Counted from the first letter of the stretch, positions 8,385 to 17,263 are shown. The stretch is DNA of 64,000 bases from Bdellovibrionales bacterium RIFOXYD12_FULL_39_22 (GCA_001770205.1 MEQL01000025.1:1-64000), one strand, 5' to 3'. A program made the numbers and translations. Notes: generated by a model from the letters alone, not told the origin.

Positions 8385-9492
8385 CCATCACCTGCGCTAA
8401 TTGTTCCTGTGGAATAGATTTTATATCACCCTTGAACTTGGGAGCATTGATATTTAAAATGGCCAATGCTTGACACTGTTTCACACAGGCCAAACATTCA
8501 CAACACTCCAGCTCTAATTGAAAGGATGGATACCCGTTATCTTCTTCGCCAATTATTCCTTTAGGGCAAATATTTTGACAGGCGTGACACTTAGTACATC
8601 GCTCACTAACTAACTTTGGCCCAAAATAACTCTTATTATTAAATGTACAAAGCCAATTTGCCACTGAAGATTTAAAGTGAATCGTTGATCCTAAAATATC
8701 CATACAAATTAAAATAGTAAAAACAGAATTGGCCAATAAATATATCGGAAGCATATGGATGAAGGCCGGGTAACTTTCTACATACCACCACAAAAAAAAG
8801 TAAGAAGGAATACTAATCACCATAAGATTGTTGGTTGCCCATTTAAAGGGCAAAAAATCCAAAAAAGGTGTTAGTAAAATTGTTATGGTGTAGGCAATGG
8901 TAATAAGAAAAACATCATGATTATATTGCATGCCTAAAAAAAGCGCAAAAATAATATAATACTTTAGATAAGACAAAAAATAAGTCCCTACCATTCCAAT
9001 GGCCAATTCCATCCGATCAAAAAATGGCATGCGCAAAATATGCATCCGCTCTGAAATAGATCTTTTATCTTGCGCCAGATATTCTGGGAGATCGTAAAAA
9101 CTGGCCGGCCCCCACTCTCCATTAAAACCACTTCGTTGCCGCAAAATCTGCAAATCAACTCCCACTGCTGCCAACTGTGGCAAAATGACTCTTCTGTGTG
9201 ATACCAATTCATCCAACTTATAAGTAAAAATAGCATCTACGACTTTATTTTCATTAAAATCTCCGGCACCTGCGGCACACCAAACATTAACTCCCGCCGA
9301 ATCCACTACCAATATGTAGCAATTCAAATTTTTTAATATCCTTTTCAGCTTAAAAACTGTTAGAAAATAGTTGCCGGAAATTAGCACCAAAGAATTTTTA
9401 TCTGGATGGCCTAAGGCCACGATTCCCGGGGGATACCTCAAGGGAAAATATCTAAATAGTATCGAACAACAATACCAAAAATAATCTTTCAA
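8368..9492 (-). CDS. HgcA-HgcB-like fusion: corrinoid protein + membrane segments + 2x[4Fe-4S]
   Basis: Residues 20-160 match the corrinoid-binding domain of HgcA (CdhD/PF03599 type). They include PPGIVALG, LISGNYFLT, the cap-helix motif NVWCAAG (Cys72), HRRVILPQL, and GEWGPASFYDLPEYL. Residues about 165-275 hold four hydrophobic membrane segments, as in HgcA. The C-terminus has two ferredoxin motifs (C299, C302, C305, C309 and C330, C333, C336, C340), the part normally supplied by HgcB. The Lys usually following in the WCAAGK cap helix is Ala here. The start is TTG at 9492 with GGAG ten bases upstream. It overlaps iorA and follows a methyltransferase by 16 bp. NCBI has, to my recollection, an HgcAB-like fusion family; true Hg methylation by fusions is not established. 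Confidence 0.8.
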   Translation of the reverse strand: MKDYFWYCCSILFRYFPLRYPPGIVALGHPDKNSLVLISGNYFLTVFKLKRILKNLNCYILVVDSAGVNVWCAAGAGDFNENKVVDAIFTYKLDELVSHRRVILPQLAAVGVDLQILRQRSGFNGEWGPASFYDLPEYLAQDKRSISERMHILRMPFFDRMELAIGMVGTYFLSYLKYYIIFALFLGMQYNHDVFLITIAYTITILLTPFLDFLPFKWATNNLMVISIPSYFFLWWYVESYPAFIHMLPIYLLANSVFTILICMDILGSTIHFKSSVANWLCTFNNKSYFGPKLVSERCTKCHACQNICPKGIIGEEDNGYPSFQLELECCECLACVKQCQALAILNINAPKFKGDIKSIPQEQLAQVMGEKYY

Positions 9493-9508
9493 TGAAAAAA
9501 ATCTCCAT

Positions 9509-10165
9509 TCATGGCCTTTTGCTCACTTTTAAAAAGACTATTCCCCCTCCCATATTTTTCTTTTCATCTATTTTCAGATTAAGCTTTGCAAGATCGTCAG
9601 GAAGATTTTTTACAGGACGAATCACTGTTCTCGTAAAAAGAAAATTTGGAATAAAAGAGATACAAAAAAGCAAGTTATAAAAAAAGGCCTTAATCTTTAC
9701 ATCTGGCCAAAGCTCATCATTTATCAGAATAAATCCCTTATCTTTAAGATGATCTCTCATCTGCATTAAAGTTCTAAATCGTAAATCATCAATTAGTTCT
9801 CCCAACATCAGCGAGGCAATAATCACATCAAATTTCTCTCCATTTAAAACTTTATCCATACTGGCCGATCCCGCATTAACAATTTTAATATTGGAAGATA
9901 GTGATTGCTTTTTAGCGCGAGAACGCAAAATATCTAACATCTGTATCGAACTATCCAAAGCAACAACTTGTGCCCCTTTTTTAGCACAACCAAGTGCAAC
10001 TTTTCCACTGCCACATCCAACATCTAAAACACTATCACCGACACTAACTTGCTCAATTAATTTTTCAAGAGAGCGGCCATATCGACCTAGCGAAATTATA
10101 TTCATAAACTTTTCGTAATGAAAAGGTGCCTGCTCCACGAATTTCATCAAACCATAAATTAGCAC
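9509..10165 (-). CDS. class I SAM-dependent methyltransferase, corrinoid-operon associated
   Basis: The 218-aa Rossmann methyltransferase has motif I VLDVGCGSGKVALGCAKKGAQVVALDSS (given in part) near residues 46-73. Motif II-like ALDSSIQML and a motif IV region (FDVIIASLMLGEL) follow. The usual DxGxGxG glycine-rich loop is intact, so it should bind SAM. The best start is GTG at 10165, four bases after the stop of the upstream MTTase-like gene with GGGGG before it; an ATG six codons later lacks a ribosome-binding site. A hydrophobic segment (AFFYNLLFCISFIPNFLF) may associate with the membrane or a lipid substrate. Its place directly before the HgcAB-like gene suggests it delivers or accepts a methyl group linked to that protein. 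I recall a corrinoid-protein-associated methyltransferase family (CpaM); membership is not checked. Confidence 0.72.
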   Translation of the reverse strand: MLIYGLMKFVEQAPFHYEKFMNIISLGRYGRSLEKLIEQVSVGDSVLDVGCGSGKVALGCAKKGAQVVALDSSIQMLDILRSRAKKQSLSSNIKIVNAGSASMDKVLNGEKFDVIIASLMLGELIDDLRFRTLMQMRDHLKDKGFILINDELWPDVKIKAFFYNLLFCISFIPNFLFTRTVIRPVKNLPDDLAKLNLKIDEKKNMGGGIVFLKVSKRP

Positions 10166-10168
10166 CCA

Positions 10169-11371
10169 TTACCCCCATAGCAAATATTTTAGATGACGAG
10201 CCTCGATTTTTTTTTGCAAAATCCTGTAACGTTTTTCTATGATATCCGAAGAAATTTTATTCGGATAGGTTGACGCTAAAGTATGCGGACGATCTTCATA
10301 CTTAAAAACCATGTACATCCCAAACTTTGCCTGCTCCACTACTTCTACCGATTTATCAAAATCCTCCTCCGTCTCACCAGGGAAACCGACAATGATATTA
10401 GAGCTAATCATGCCTACCTTTGTTTTGGTAATTACCTCATTGACAGTGTCTACCACCTCTCTTGCAGAATAAAAGCGCTTCATCTGCGCCAATACTTGAT
10501 CTGAACCAGACTGAATGGGAGAGCAAAATGCCTTTATCCGGCCAGTAGCAAAAATTGGCATCAACTTATCTTTCAACTTCACCAACCAAAAAGGATCGAT
10601 GTAGCGAAGATTAACAACAAAATTAGAATCAACGGCCAAAATTGCGGATAAAAGATCTGCCAAATCTAATCCAATATCAAATCCATATCCCCCTTGATCT
10701 TCTCCGGTTAGAGCAATCTCTCGCTGCCCTTGTGCCACCCCTTTTCGCACTTGGGACAAAATTAAATCAAGTGGATCACTTTTTATTGGGCCATGGGCAT
10801 GCTTAATTCCACAATAACTACATTTTCCTGTACATCCCATCGCACAGCGAATTAAAAACCATTTCTCTGAAGGCACAGTATATAAAATTTTAGGAACACG
10901 AACTCCGGGAATAAAGGACAATTTCTCAAAACGCTTACGAGTACGGAAGTAGCTATGTATTTTGGGATCAGTATTATATTCATCCTCTGAAACAAAATGG
11001 TTGTCAAACTCCTCAATCTTTTTTTCTACACTCACCACTTTATTAAAATCGGTCATCTCTTGAATGCGTATATATTTTCCTGCAAAAATCTTGTCTACGG
11101 CCGTGCGATTAATCTGGGGCAGACATCCGGTTAGAACTACTTCGGCATCACTTTTTTTACCCTTCGTATACTCTTCTATTTTTTGTAATTCATGATTCTC
11201 CTCACTTTGAGAAAAACCGCAGGTAGAAACAATGATAAAATCTGCTTCTTTAAAATTACTCGTCACCTCCCAATCATTGGCACTATACCAGCGTTTTAGC
11301 ATATTTAAATTCATTGCGTTCTCTGTACAAGGATGATTAGTAGAGTGAAAAAATACTTTTTTTGTTATCAT
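10169..11371 (-). CDS. MTTase-like radical SAM enzyme (MiaB/RimO architecture, no TRAM)
   Basis: The 400-aa protein has the MTTase N-terminal domain with its three cysteines C15 (HPCTEN), C51 (STCGF) and C83 (TGCLP). The radical SAM domain follows, with cluster motif C180-x3-C184-x2-C187 (GCTGKCSYC). MiaB/RimO proteins bind a second cluster with the first three cysteines and insert methylthio groups. They end with a TRAM RNA-binding domain of about 60 residues, which is absent here, so the substrate is unlikely to be tRNA. It is the first gene of the five-gene corrinoid operon. A paralogue with identical C51/C83 positions is encoded divergently at 12139-13389. Confidence 0.8.
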   Translation of the reverse strand: MITKKVFFHSTNHPCTENAMNLNMLKRWYSANDWEVTSNFKEADFIIVSTCGFSQSEENHELQKIEEYTKGKKSDAEVVLTGCLPQINRTAVDKIFAGKYIRIQEMTDFNKVVSVEKKIEEFDNHFVSEDEYNTDPKIHSYFRTRKRFEKLSFIPGVRVPKILYTVPSEKWFLIRCAMGCTGKCSYCGIKHAHGPIKSDPLDLILSQVRKGVAQGQREIALTGEDQGGYGFDIGLDLADLLSAILAVDSNFVVNLRYIDPFWLVKLKDKLMPIFATGRIKAFCSPIQSGSDQVLAQMKRFYSAREVVDTVNEVITKTKVGMISSNIIVGFPGETEEDFDKSVEVVEQAKFGMYMVFKYEDRPHTLASTYPNKISSDIIEKRYRILQKKIEARHLKYLLWG

Positions 11372-11498
11372 CGTTAATAAACCTTATCCACAAGTATCGT
11401 TATTTTTAAAGCGCCACGAATACATTTATCTTGTTAGGCATAATAAAATTTATTAGACTATTTAACAAGTAAACACTCTATGCAAAGGCCAAAAGAAA
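11372..11498. promoter_or_regulatory. divergent intergenic control region
   Basis: This 127-bp gap separates two divergent transcription units of the corrinoid/radical SAM block. It holds an AT-rich palindrome at 11441-11455 (7-bp arms TAATAAA/TTTATTA around one base). It also has a single perfect TTATCCACA match (11384-11392). A shared regulator is plausible, but no promoter is convincing by eye. Confidence 0.3.
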
Positions 11499-12122
11499 AT
11501 GTCACAACAAAAATCTCTAACGGAATGGTCTGGTTTTCGCGGCACCTTCAACTCTTGGTTTTTTAGCACTGCCGCCCGTCGACTAATTGAGAAAACAGTT
11601 TTTGGAAATTATTGGCCAACCTTTTACACCCAGCTTGAAAAAAATATAAAAACAGGCAATGAGACTATTTTGGACGTCGCCGCAGGATCGGGCAATTTTA
11701 GTATTCCCATTGCCCGCAGACTGCAAAATGGAAAAGTTATTTGTATCGATCGCTCCAAAGAGATGTGTCACTACCTAGCAAAGCGGGCCACTAAAGAGGC
11801 CCTTCTTTCCCGCATAGAAATTATTAATCACGATATTTTAGAAGATGGCCCCCAAGACAACTCGATTGATTGGGCCATTTCTGGAAATTTTATGCACGAA
11901 TGCTCTCGCCCTGAGAAAATATTTAGCAAAATGTATCAAACATTAAGGCCCGGCGGCACCATCTTGGTTGTCGATTTCCGTGATTGGCATGGATATGATG
12001 GCGGTGATTCTCATGGCCCATTTCACCCCGATGAATTTGGCCAACTATTTACCAATGCTAATTTTAAAAATATTAACATTCAAACCAAGCGACACTTCGT
12101 CATTGGAACTGCCAACAAATAG
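11499..12122 (+). CDS. class I SAM-dependent methyltransferase
   Basis: The 207-aa protein has motif I ILDVAAGSGNFSIPIARRL near residues 57-75, with an acidic motif II (CIDRSKEM). A post-motif DWAISGNFMHECSRPEKIF region and the RPGG turn (TLRPGGTILVVDF) follow, typical of the UbiE/Methyltransf_11 group. The loop is D-V-A-A-G-S-G-N rather than DVGCGTG, still compatible with SAM binding. Upstream of the ATG there is only a weak purine stretch (AAAAGAAA). It precedes the second MTTase-like gene by 16 bp and diverges from the corrinoid operon. The substrate is unknown; it is only distantly like the methyltransferase at 9509-10165. Confidence 0.72.
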   Translation: MSQQKSLTEWSGFRGTFNSWFFSTAARRLIEKTVFGNYWPTFYTQLEKNIKTGNETILDVAAGSGNFSIPIARRLQNGKVICIDRSKEMCHYLAKRATKEALLSRIEIINHDILEDGPQDNSIDWAISGNFMHECSRPEKIFSKMYQTLRPGGTILVVDFRDWHGYDGGDSHGPFHPDEFGQLFTNANFKNINIQTKRHFVIGTANK

Positions 12123-12138
12123 CTTCTTAGGGTGCATT

Positions 12139-13389
12139 ATGAAAACTTTTTGTGTTGTTCCGTCCGCCCATGCCTGTACCGAACTAGTAGTAGAAACCAA
12201 TCAACTGCGCACTTATATGAAGGCCGCCAATTTTGAAGAGATTGATAATAAGTTAAAAAGCGATGCTGAGTATATTTTGGTGGCAACCTGTGCTTTCAAT
12301 CAAGAGTTTGAAAATGAGGCCTTCGCTAATATTACCAGTGCCATAAAGCAAAAACGCGCCGATGCTAAAGTGATCGTCTCTGGATGTTATCCAAAAATTG
12401 CACCACTTACCTATAAAAGTTTTGCCAATGAGACGGTAGACATTCCACCACTTAATATGAAAAAAATTGAAACAATTGTTCCGGCAAAAGTGGCCTTTAA
12501 TGAAACTATCCCGAATACTGTAAATCTTCATGAATATTTAAAAGATAGAGTCTTTGCCAAAGGAATAAAACTAAAAAATTTCTGTCGCACTTTAAATAAA
12601 ATTTTACCCTTTAATACGGAACCCAAATGGCTAGACTCTCTTCCCATGACAGATTGGTATTTTATTCAAGGCGGTAATGGCTGCTTAGGAAAATGTACTT
12701 TTTGTGCCATAAAACATGCGCGCGGAGGTATTCAAAGTGTGGGAATTGATCAAATCATTCCTCAGGTAGAAAAAGCAGTACGCCGAGGATATCAAACCAT
12801 CTCTTTTGCCGCCACTGATATGGGATGCTGGGGGGCCGAACGTGGCCAAACTCTGGCCGACCTTTTAAAAGAAGTTATCAAAGTAAAAGGCGACTTTGTA
12901 GTTGATATGCACTACTTTGAGCCAGAATGGCTGATTAAAAATTTAGGTGAGCTTACCCCTGTTTTTCAATCAGGGAAGATAAAATCTTTTGGAACTCCCG
13001 TGCAATCTGGCTCTAATAAAATTTTAGAAAAAATGGGGCGAGCATACAAAATTGAAGAGTTTATTTCCGCTGTAAATTTTGTCTTAGAAAAAACTAAAGT
13101 ACGCAGCTTAAACTCCATTATAATGGTGGGCTTTCCTTCTGAAACAGTAGAAGACTATTTGGCCTCCTATAATCTTATTAACAAGGTAAAAGTATCTTAC
13201 TGGTGCCTTTTAAAATATGAGGGACGCTATAAGGTGGAAAGTGAATTGTTGCCTGATAAGGTTTCTGAAGAGATTAAAAATGGCCGACTAGAACGGATTA
13301 AACTAAAGGCCATGCTACGCAACTATGTAGGATTACCAGATCTTCTTACTGAAAAAATGGTCTCTGCCAAATATGGCCCAGTTCGTTAA
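12139..13389 (+). CDS. MTTase-like radical SAM enzyme, paralogue of 10169-11371
   Basis: The 416-aa protein starts at the ATG at 12139; a longer open frame into the methyltransferase gene is antisense-free but not homologous. The N-terminal MTTase cysteines are C13, C51 and C83. The radical SAM site is C182-x3-C186-x2-C189 (GCLGKCTFC), followed by a GFPSE motif near the C-terminal part of the barrel. The length again stops before any TRAM domain. Cysteine positions 51 and 83 and the IKHA(H/R)G motif after the cluster are shared with the divergent paralogue. The two therefore arose by duplication and probably work on the same or related molecules. The C-terminus (about residues 385-416) is longer than in the paralogue. 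Confidence 0.8.
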   Translation: MKTFCVVPSAHACTELVVETNQLRTYMKAANFEEIDNKLKSDAEYILVATCAFNQEFENEAFANITSAIKQKRADAKVIVSGCYPKIAPLTYKSFANETVDIPPLNMKKIETIVPAKVAFNETIPNTVNLHEYLKDRVFAKGIKLKNFCRTLNKILPFNTEPKWLDSLPMTDWYFIQGGNGCLGKCTFCAIKHARGGIQSVGIDQIIPQVEKAVRRGYQTISFAATDMGCWGAERGQTLADLLKEVIKVKGDFVVDMHYFEPEWLIKNLGELTPVFQSGKIKSFGTPVQSGSNKILEKMGRAYKIEEFISAVNFVLEKTKVRSLNSIIMVGFPSETVEDYLASYNLINKVKVSYWCLLKYEGRYKVESELLPDKVSEEIKNGRLERIKLKAMLRNYVGLPDLLTEKMVSAKYGPVR

Positions 13390-13491
13390 CCAAGTTAGTG
13401 CTAATTTTTCCAGAAGTTTTTTTATAGACTCCTTCTTTTTATTCAAGAATAATAATAGTGAGTATTTTTATTATAAATTTAGGAGGATTTT

Positions 13492-15051
13492 ATGGCAAAA
13501 AAATGGGGATCTTTAATTGTCCTGACATTTCTGTTTTTACATAATGTTTTTGCAATCAGCACAAAGGCCACCGCCGAATCTACTAGCGAACTTAAAGCTC
13601 CGGCAATTACCTTTAAAATTTTAACTGACGTAACCATGGCACCCCTTTTAAAGCAGGCCGCTGAGCGGGCCAAACGCCGGGCCGTCGCCTCTGATCAACT
13701 AATCGATCCAACGAAAATGAGCAAAGAATATACTTCCTTTCGTGATAGATTTATCAACGCCAAATCTCCTGATGATGTGGCCCGCGAAGTGGCATTCTTA
13801 GAAAAAGGTTATAGTGATTTCCCTCTGGACTTACAATATTTTGCTGCGCAGATGATCCCCATTAAGGCCTTTCGTGGAATAGTCTACCGCATGGTTCCCT
13901 TGGCAGAAAAAGAGAACATCACGCACAGTGCTCTTTTAACTACAGTGCAAGGTTTTGTTGAACAAATGGGCATTTATATCCCCAAGGATCACGCCAAAGC
14001 ACTCTTAGATTATCTTTTGTCTCCCTATGTAACTGAGGACAATAGCATTGTTACACAAATAAAGTCCTCAGCAGATCTACAACGTTATGTGGCACAAGAA
14101 GTTATTCCTATGACCTCCAACGCCATTTTTCGCCTGCAAGAAATCCAAATTGGCAACAATGACGTTATTTGGGACAATACTATAATTTACGGTAACACGG
14201 CATTCCTGGACGATATAAGACGCTATAGAATAATTGCTGATGTCGATCGTTATGCCGCTATTGCCCATCTTCATTCTGCCTTAGCGCACTTGTGCTTTTT
14301 AGATGCTTATAACCTAGATCGCCTCTCCGAGTTACTTAAAGATGAGGGTAAATTAGTGGGATTAGATGGCTTCTTAGCAAAAAAAATCGAAGGCGCCACC
14401 TCACTGGATCGAGCGGAGGTCATGCAAAAAGAGCGCTATGAAAAACTATTTGTCACGACTAACTATGCAAATACCAAAGAGTGGATGGCACTCTCTTTTA
14501 CCAACTTGGAACAAAGTATTCGTAATATTCGTCTAGTATGGAACGAGACTAAAAATCGTCCGGCCGAAGAGTTTGCCATTTTGGATTCTACCAAAGTTAT
14601 TCCTTGGGAAAAAGATATTGAAATTAATCTTTCTATTGCCGAGGTCATCATGGAAGGAAAGGCCCAAATTCGTAGTGCCGTTTCAGGAGAGAAGTTGACA
14701 ATTAATCTGCCTGGTTTTTTCGAAAATCCACCCAAAGATTTGAAAAAACTTTTACCAATCGTTCCGGCAAATTGGAAAAAAACTGATCGCTACGCATATT
14801 TAAAGCTTCCTCCTAACGTTAAAAATCCTAATAACCGTAGTTATGATGATTTAGAAGGAAATCCTGGGACAAACAAGAAGGATTTTCAGTATCGAAACTA
14901 CTATCATGGCCAGGCCAAAGAGTGGAATTTGGACGCTTACAAAACTCTCTTTCCAGAGCTGGCCAGCGGAAAAGATATTAAAAAGGCCGTACGCATTTTA
15001 AGCGAGACTTGGAATAGTTCTCAGGTAACGGCCATCTCTTTCATGCAATAA
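13492..15051 (+). CDS. large secreted protein of unknown function
   Basis: The 519-aa protein has a strong AGGAGG seven bases before the ATG. Its signal peptide (LIVLTFLFLHNVFA) is probably cleaved near residue 22. The mature chain is mainly alpha-helical (LQEIQIG, LHSALAHLCFLDAYNLDRL) with no cysteine-rich or catalytic motif that I recognise. The C-terminal third is Tyr/Asn-rich (NRSYDDLEGNPGTNKKDFQYRNYYHG). It lies 102 bp after the MTTase-like gene and 16 bp before the MMPL transporter, so it may be its periplasmic partner. It could equally be unrelated to the methyl-chemistry genes. Confidence 0.6.
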   Translation: MAKKWGSLIVLTFLFLHNVFAISTKATAESTSELKAPAITFKILTDVTMAPLLKQAAERAKRRAVASDQLIDPTKMSKEYTSFRDRFINAKSPDDVAREVAFLEKGYSDFPLDLQYFAAQMIPIKAFRGIVYRMVPLAEKENITHSALLTTVQGFVEQMGIYIPKDHAKALLDYLLSPYVTEDNSIVTQIKSSADLQRYVAQEVIPMTSNAIFRLQEIQIGNNDVIWDNTIIYGNTAFLDDIRRYRIIADVDRYAAIAHLHSALAHLCFLDAYNLDRLSELLKDEGKLVGLDGFLAKKIEGATSLDRAEVMQKERYEKLFVTTNYANTKEWMALSFTNLEQSIRNIRLVWNETKNRPAEEFAILDSTKVIPWEKDIEINLSIAEVIMEGKAQIRSAVSGEKLTINLPGFFENPPKDLKKLLPIVPANWKKTDRYAYLKLPPNVKNPNNRSYDDLEGNPGTNKKDFQYRNYYHGQAKEWNLDAYKTLFPELASGKDIKKAVRILSETWNSSQVTAISFMQ

Positions 15052-15067
15052 TCTTTTTTTTTACTTA

Positions 15068-17242
15068 ATGAATCTATTAGAACGTTTTGAAGCTCTGCTA
15101 CTTGCTCTTTACCAGGCAAGTAGCAGACATCCTCGCTTGATAGTTCTATTTTTTATACTCTTGTCTTTTTTCTTTTCTTTTTTTATTCCTAAGCTTTTTT
15201 TTCATATTAACACTGAAAATCTTGTAGATAAAAATTCTCTCTCTAGTAACCGATTGGAAAAATTGCAACAAGACTTTCCGACAAAAAATTCACTCTACCT
15301 TTTCTTTCACTCTCCCACTCCCTTTGTGGGAAACACTCTATGCACCATAGATAGTTGGTTAAAGGCACAAGGCCGCCACAATACTCACATCAGTGCCATT
15401 CGCTCTCCATTTTTTTTGCGACGCCCCCAGGTTAACAATGAACTGCTTTTTTATCCGTACCTAATACCTCCTCCTTGCCTGAAAGAAAATAGAGATAAGG
15501 TATATGACTTTTCTCTGATTGATCAATCGCCTTGGCGACAAATTCTTACTACTAAGGCCGGAGATTTTTTTGGAGTAGAAATTTTATTTCATGATACTCC
15601 CGGCGGCAGTCAATTTGGCAAATTTGATCCAGCAATTTTACGTGCTTTCAAACATGAGTTTGATTCATTTATCCGAAACACCCTTCCAACCATCAAAACT
15701 GATTTTTTAGGCCACATGGGATATTTCCATTACGGCATAGAGGGGTTAGCGCAAACTAATCTTTTAAATGTTGCTCTTATTCTTCTTCTAATCTTTTTAT
15801 GTAAATTGGCCTTTGGAACCTATAAGTCCGGCCTTCTTCTTACTTTGACCTTAGTAATGATGGGAGGAGTATTATATGGCGCCATGGCCCTCTTTGGTAG
15901 TCCGGTGGATACTCTTAATGCTGGACTATTTCTCATCGTCACCATCGCAGTTGCTGAAGATTTTTTTTTCCTCTCTGTCTGGCAATTACAACATCCGAAA
16001 GATCACGAAGATCTTTTTGTAAAATTTCTTGTTCCCTGTTTTTTTACCTCCTTCACCACCATTATAGGCTTTGGCTCTCTTTGCTTAACAGACCTTACCA
16101 TTATTCAACGCTTCGGGTTTTGGGCGGCCTTTGGGGCCCTTTGGGAATGGCTTTTAATTTTCTTTTTTCTGCCGGCCTTTTTACAACTCTTTCCCAACTG
16201 GAAAATTTGGACAGATCAGCGAAAAGCAAGATTTTATAAATTTTCAAAAAGAATCCTTTTACGCCAACTTCCCTCGCCTTTAATAAGGCCACTCATAATA
16301 TTAGGCTGCTTTTCACTTTTTTTACTCTTTCATTTAAAGATTGCAGATGCTCCTTTTAAAATCTTCCCCCAAGATCATCCCTTTCGAGCAGGTATTTTAC
16401 GGATTCAAGAAAAAAGTGGATGGCAAGTATCATTTGATATGATCTTCGAAAATAAAGACGATCAAGTTTTTAATGAAATGATTATGCAAAAATTGGCCAA
16501 TGATCCACTAATTAGCTTTGTGCAAAATCCCTACGAAATTGAACGCTACTACACCCAAGATTTTCCTCCTCTGACTCAAAAACTTATTTTACGTGAATAT
16601 TCTTGGACGACAGATTACAAACGCCATAAATCTTCTCAAGGCCAGCTCCATTCTACGATCTTTGGCCGAGAAAATAGCATTGAAGATTTTTCTCAGTTAA
16701 TTGCTAAAATTAACACCTGGTGTGAGAATGGCAAAAGATGCTATCCCACCGGAGATGCGATCTCTTTTGCAGAAATTGCCATGCAAATTCCAAAAGTTTT
16801 AATTGAAAGTTTTTTTTATAGCGTCTTTTTTGTTACGGCCATATTAGTTTTCATTCTGGCACAAACTGGACATGGAAGTGTCCGAAACATTTTTGCCACT
16901 CTGGTCTCTTCATTGTGGGGGCCCTCTATCATGATTTTAATTTTTTGGGCCTTTGGCGTCTCTTTAAATTTTATCACCTGCACCTTTGCCAGTGTTTTGG
17001 TGGGACTAACTGGAGATAATGCCGTTCAATTTATTTTTGCGGCCCGCAGAAAAAATATCTCGGTGGGAATTGTGGAACAAGGAGTCAGTTCTATTCATAT
17101 TGCCATTATAACCTTTTTGGCCAGCAGTGTATTTTTATTTTCCTATTTTGAAGCAATGCGGACAATGGGCCTTTTAACCGCCACCGGCATCGTGATTATG
17201 AATTTTGGGGATATTTGGCCTTTAAAAAAGCTACTCTCTTAA
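15068..17242 (+). CDS. MMPL/RND-family exporter
   Basis: The 724-aa membrane protein has the RND plan: one N-terminal membrane helix (residues 24-42), a large periplasmic loop, a helix cluster at about 230-385, a second loop, and a second cluster at about 580-720. The glycine-rich, acidic GDNAVQFIF motif in the second cluster is typical of MMPL/HpnN-like transporters. Such pumps use proton motive force to move lipids or lipid-like molecules. No Shine-Dalgarno is evident at the ATG at 15068, which lies 16 bp after the secreted-protein gene. It is shorter than many MMPLs (over 750 aa). The substrate is unknown. Confidence 0.75.
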   Translation: MNLLERFEALLLALYQASSRHPRLIVLFFILLSFFFSFFIPKLFFHINTENLVDKNSLSSNRLEKLQQDFPTKNSLYLFFHSPTPFVGNTLCTIDSWLKAQGRHNTHISAIRSPFFLRRPQVNNELLFYPYLIPPPCLKENRDKVYDFSLIDQSPWRQILTTKAGDFFGVEILFHDTPGGSQFGKFDPAILRAFKHEFDSFIRNTLPTIKTDFLGHMGYFHYGIEGLAQTNLLNVALILLLIFLCKLAFGTYKSGLLLTLTLVMMGGVLYGAMALFGSPVDTLNAGLFLIVTIAVAEDFFFLSVWQLQHPKDHEDLFVKFLVPCFFTSFTTIIGFGSLCLTDLTIIQRFGFWAAFGALWEWLLIFFFLPAFLQLFPNWKIWTDQRKARFYKFSKRILLRQLPSPLIRPLIILGCFSLFLLFHLKIADAPFKIFPQDHPFRAGILRIQEKSGWQVSFDMIFENKDDQVFNEMIMQKLANDPLISFVQNPYEIERYYTQDFPPLTQKLILREYSWTTDYKRHKSSQGQLHSTIFGRENSIEDFSQLIAKINTWCENGKRCYPTGDAISFAEIAMQIPKVLIESFFYSVFFVTAILVFILAQTGHGSVRNIFATLVSSLWGPSIMILIFWAFGVSLNFITCTFASVLVGLTGDNAVQFIFAARRKNISVGIVEQGVSSIHIAIITFLASSVFLFSYFEAMRTMGLLTATGIVIMNFGDIWPLKKLLS

Positions 17243-17263
17243 TCATCCTCCCCCAGCTGAATT

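Noticed and set aside
8368-9492. Cobalamin riboswitch upstream of the corrinoid operon
   Set aside because: I looked in 11372-11498 and found no conserved B12-box-type sequence.
11384-11392. Single perfect DnaA-box match TTATCCACA
   Set aside because: It is alone; no cluster, no dnaA/dnaN genes and no AT-rich unwinding region nearby, so it is not called an origin.
11968-12138. 57-codon N-terminal extension of the second MTTase-like gene
   Set aside because: It lies inside the upstream methyltransferase gene and lacks MTTase similarity; the ATG at 12139 starts the conserved domain.
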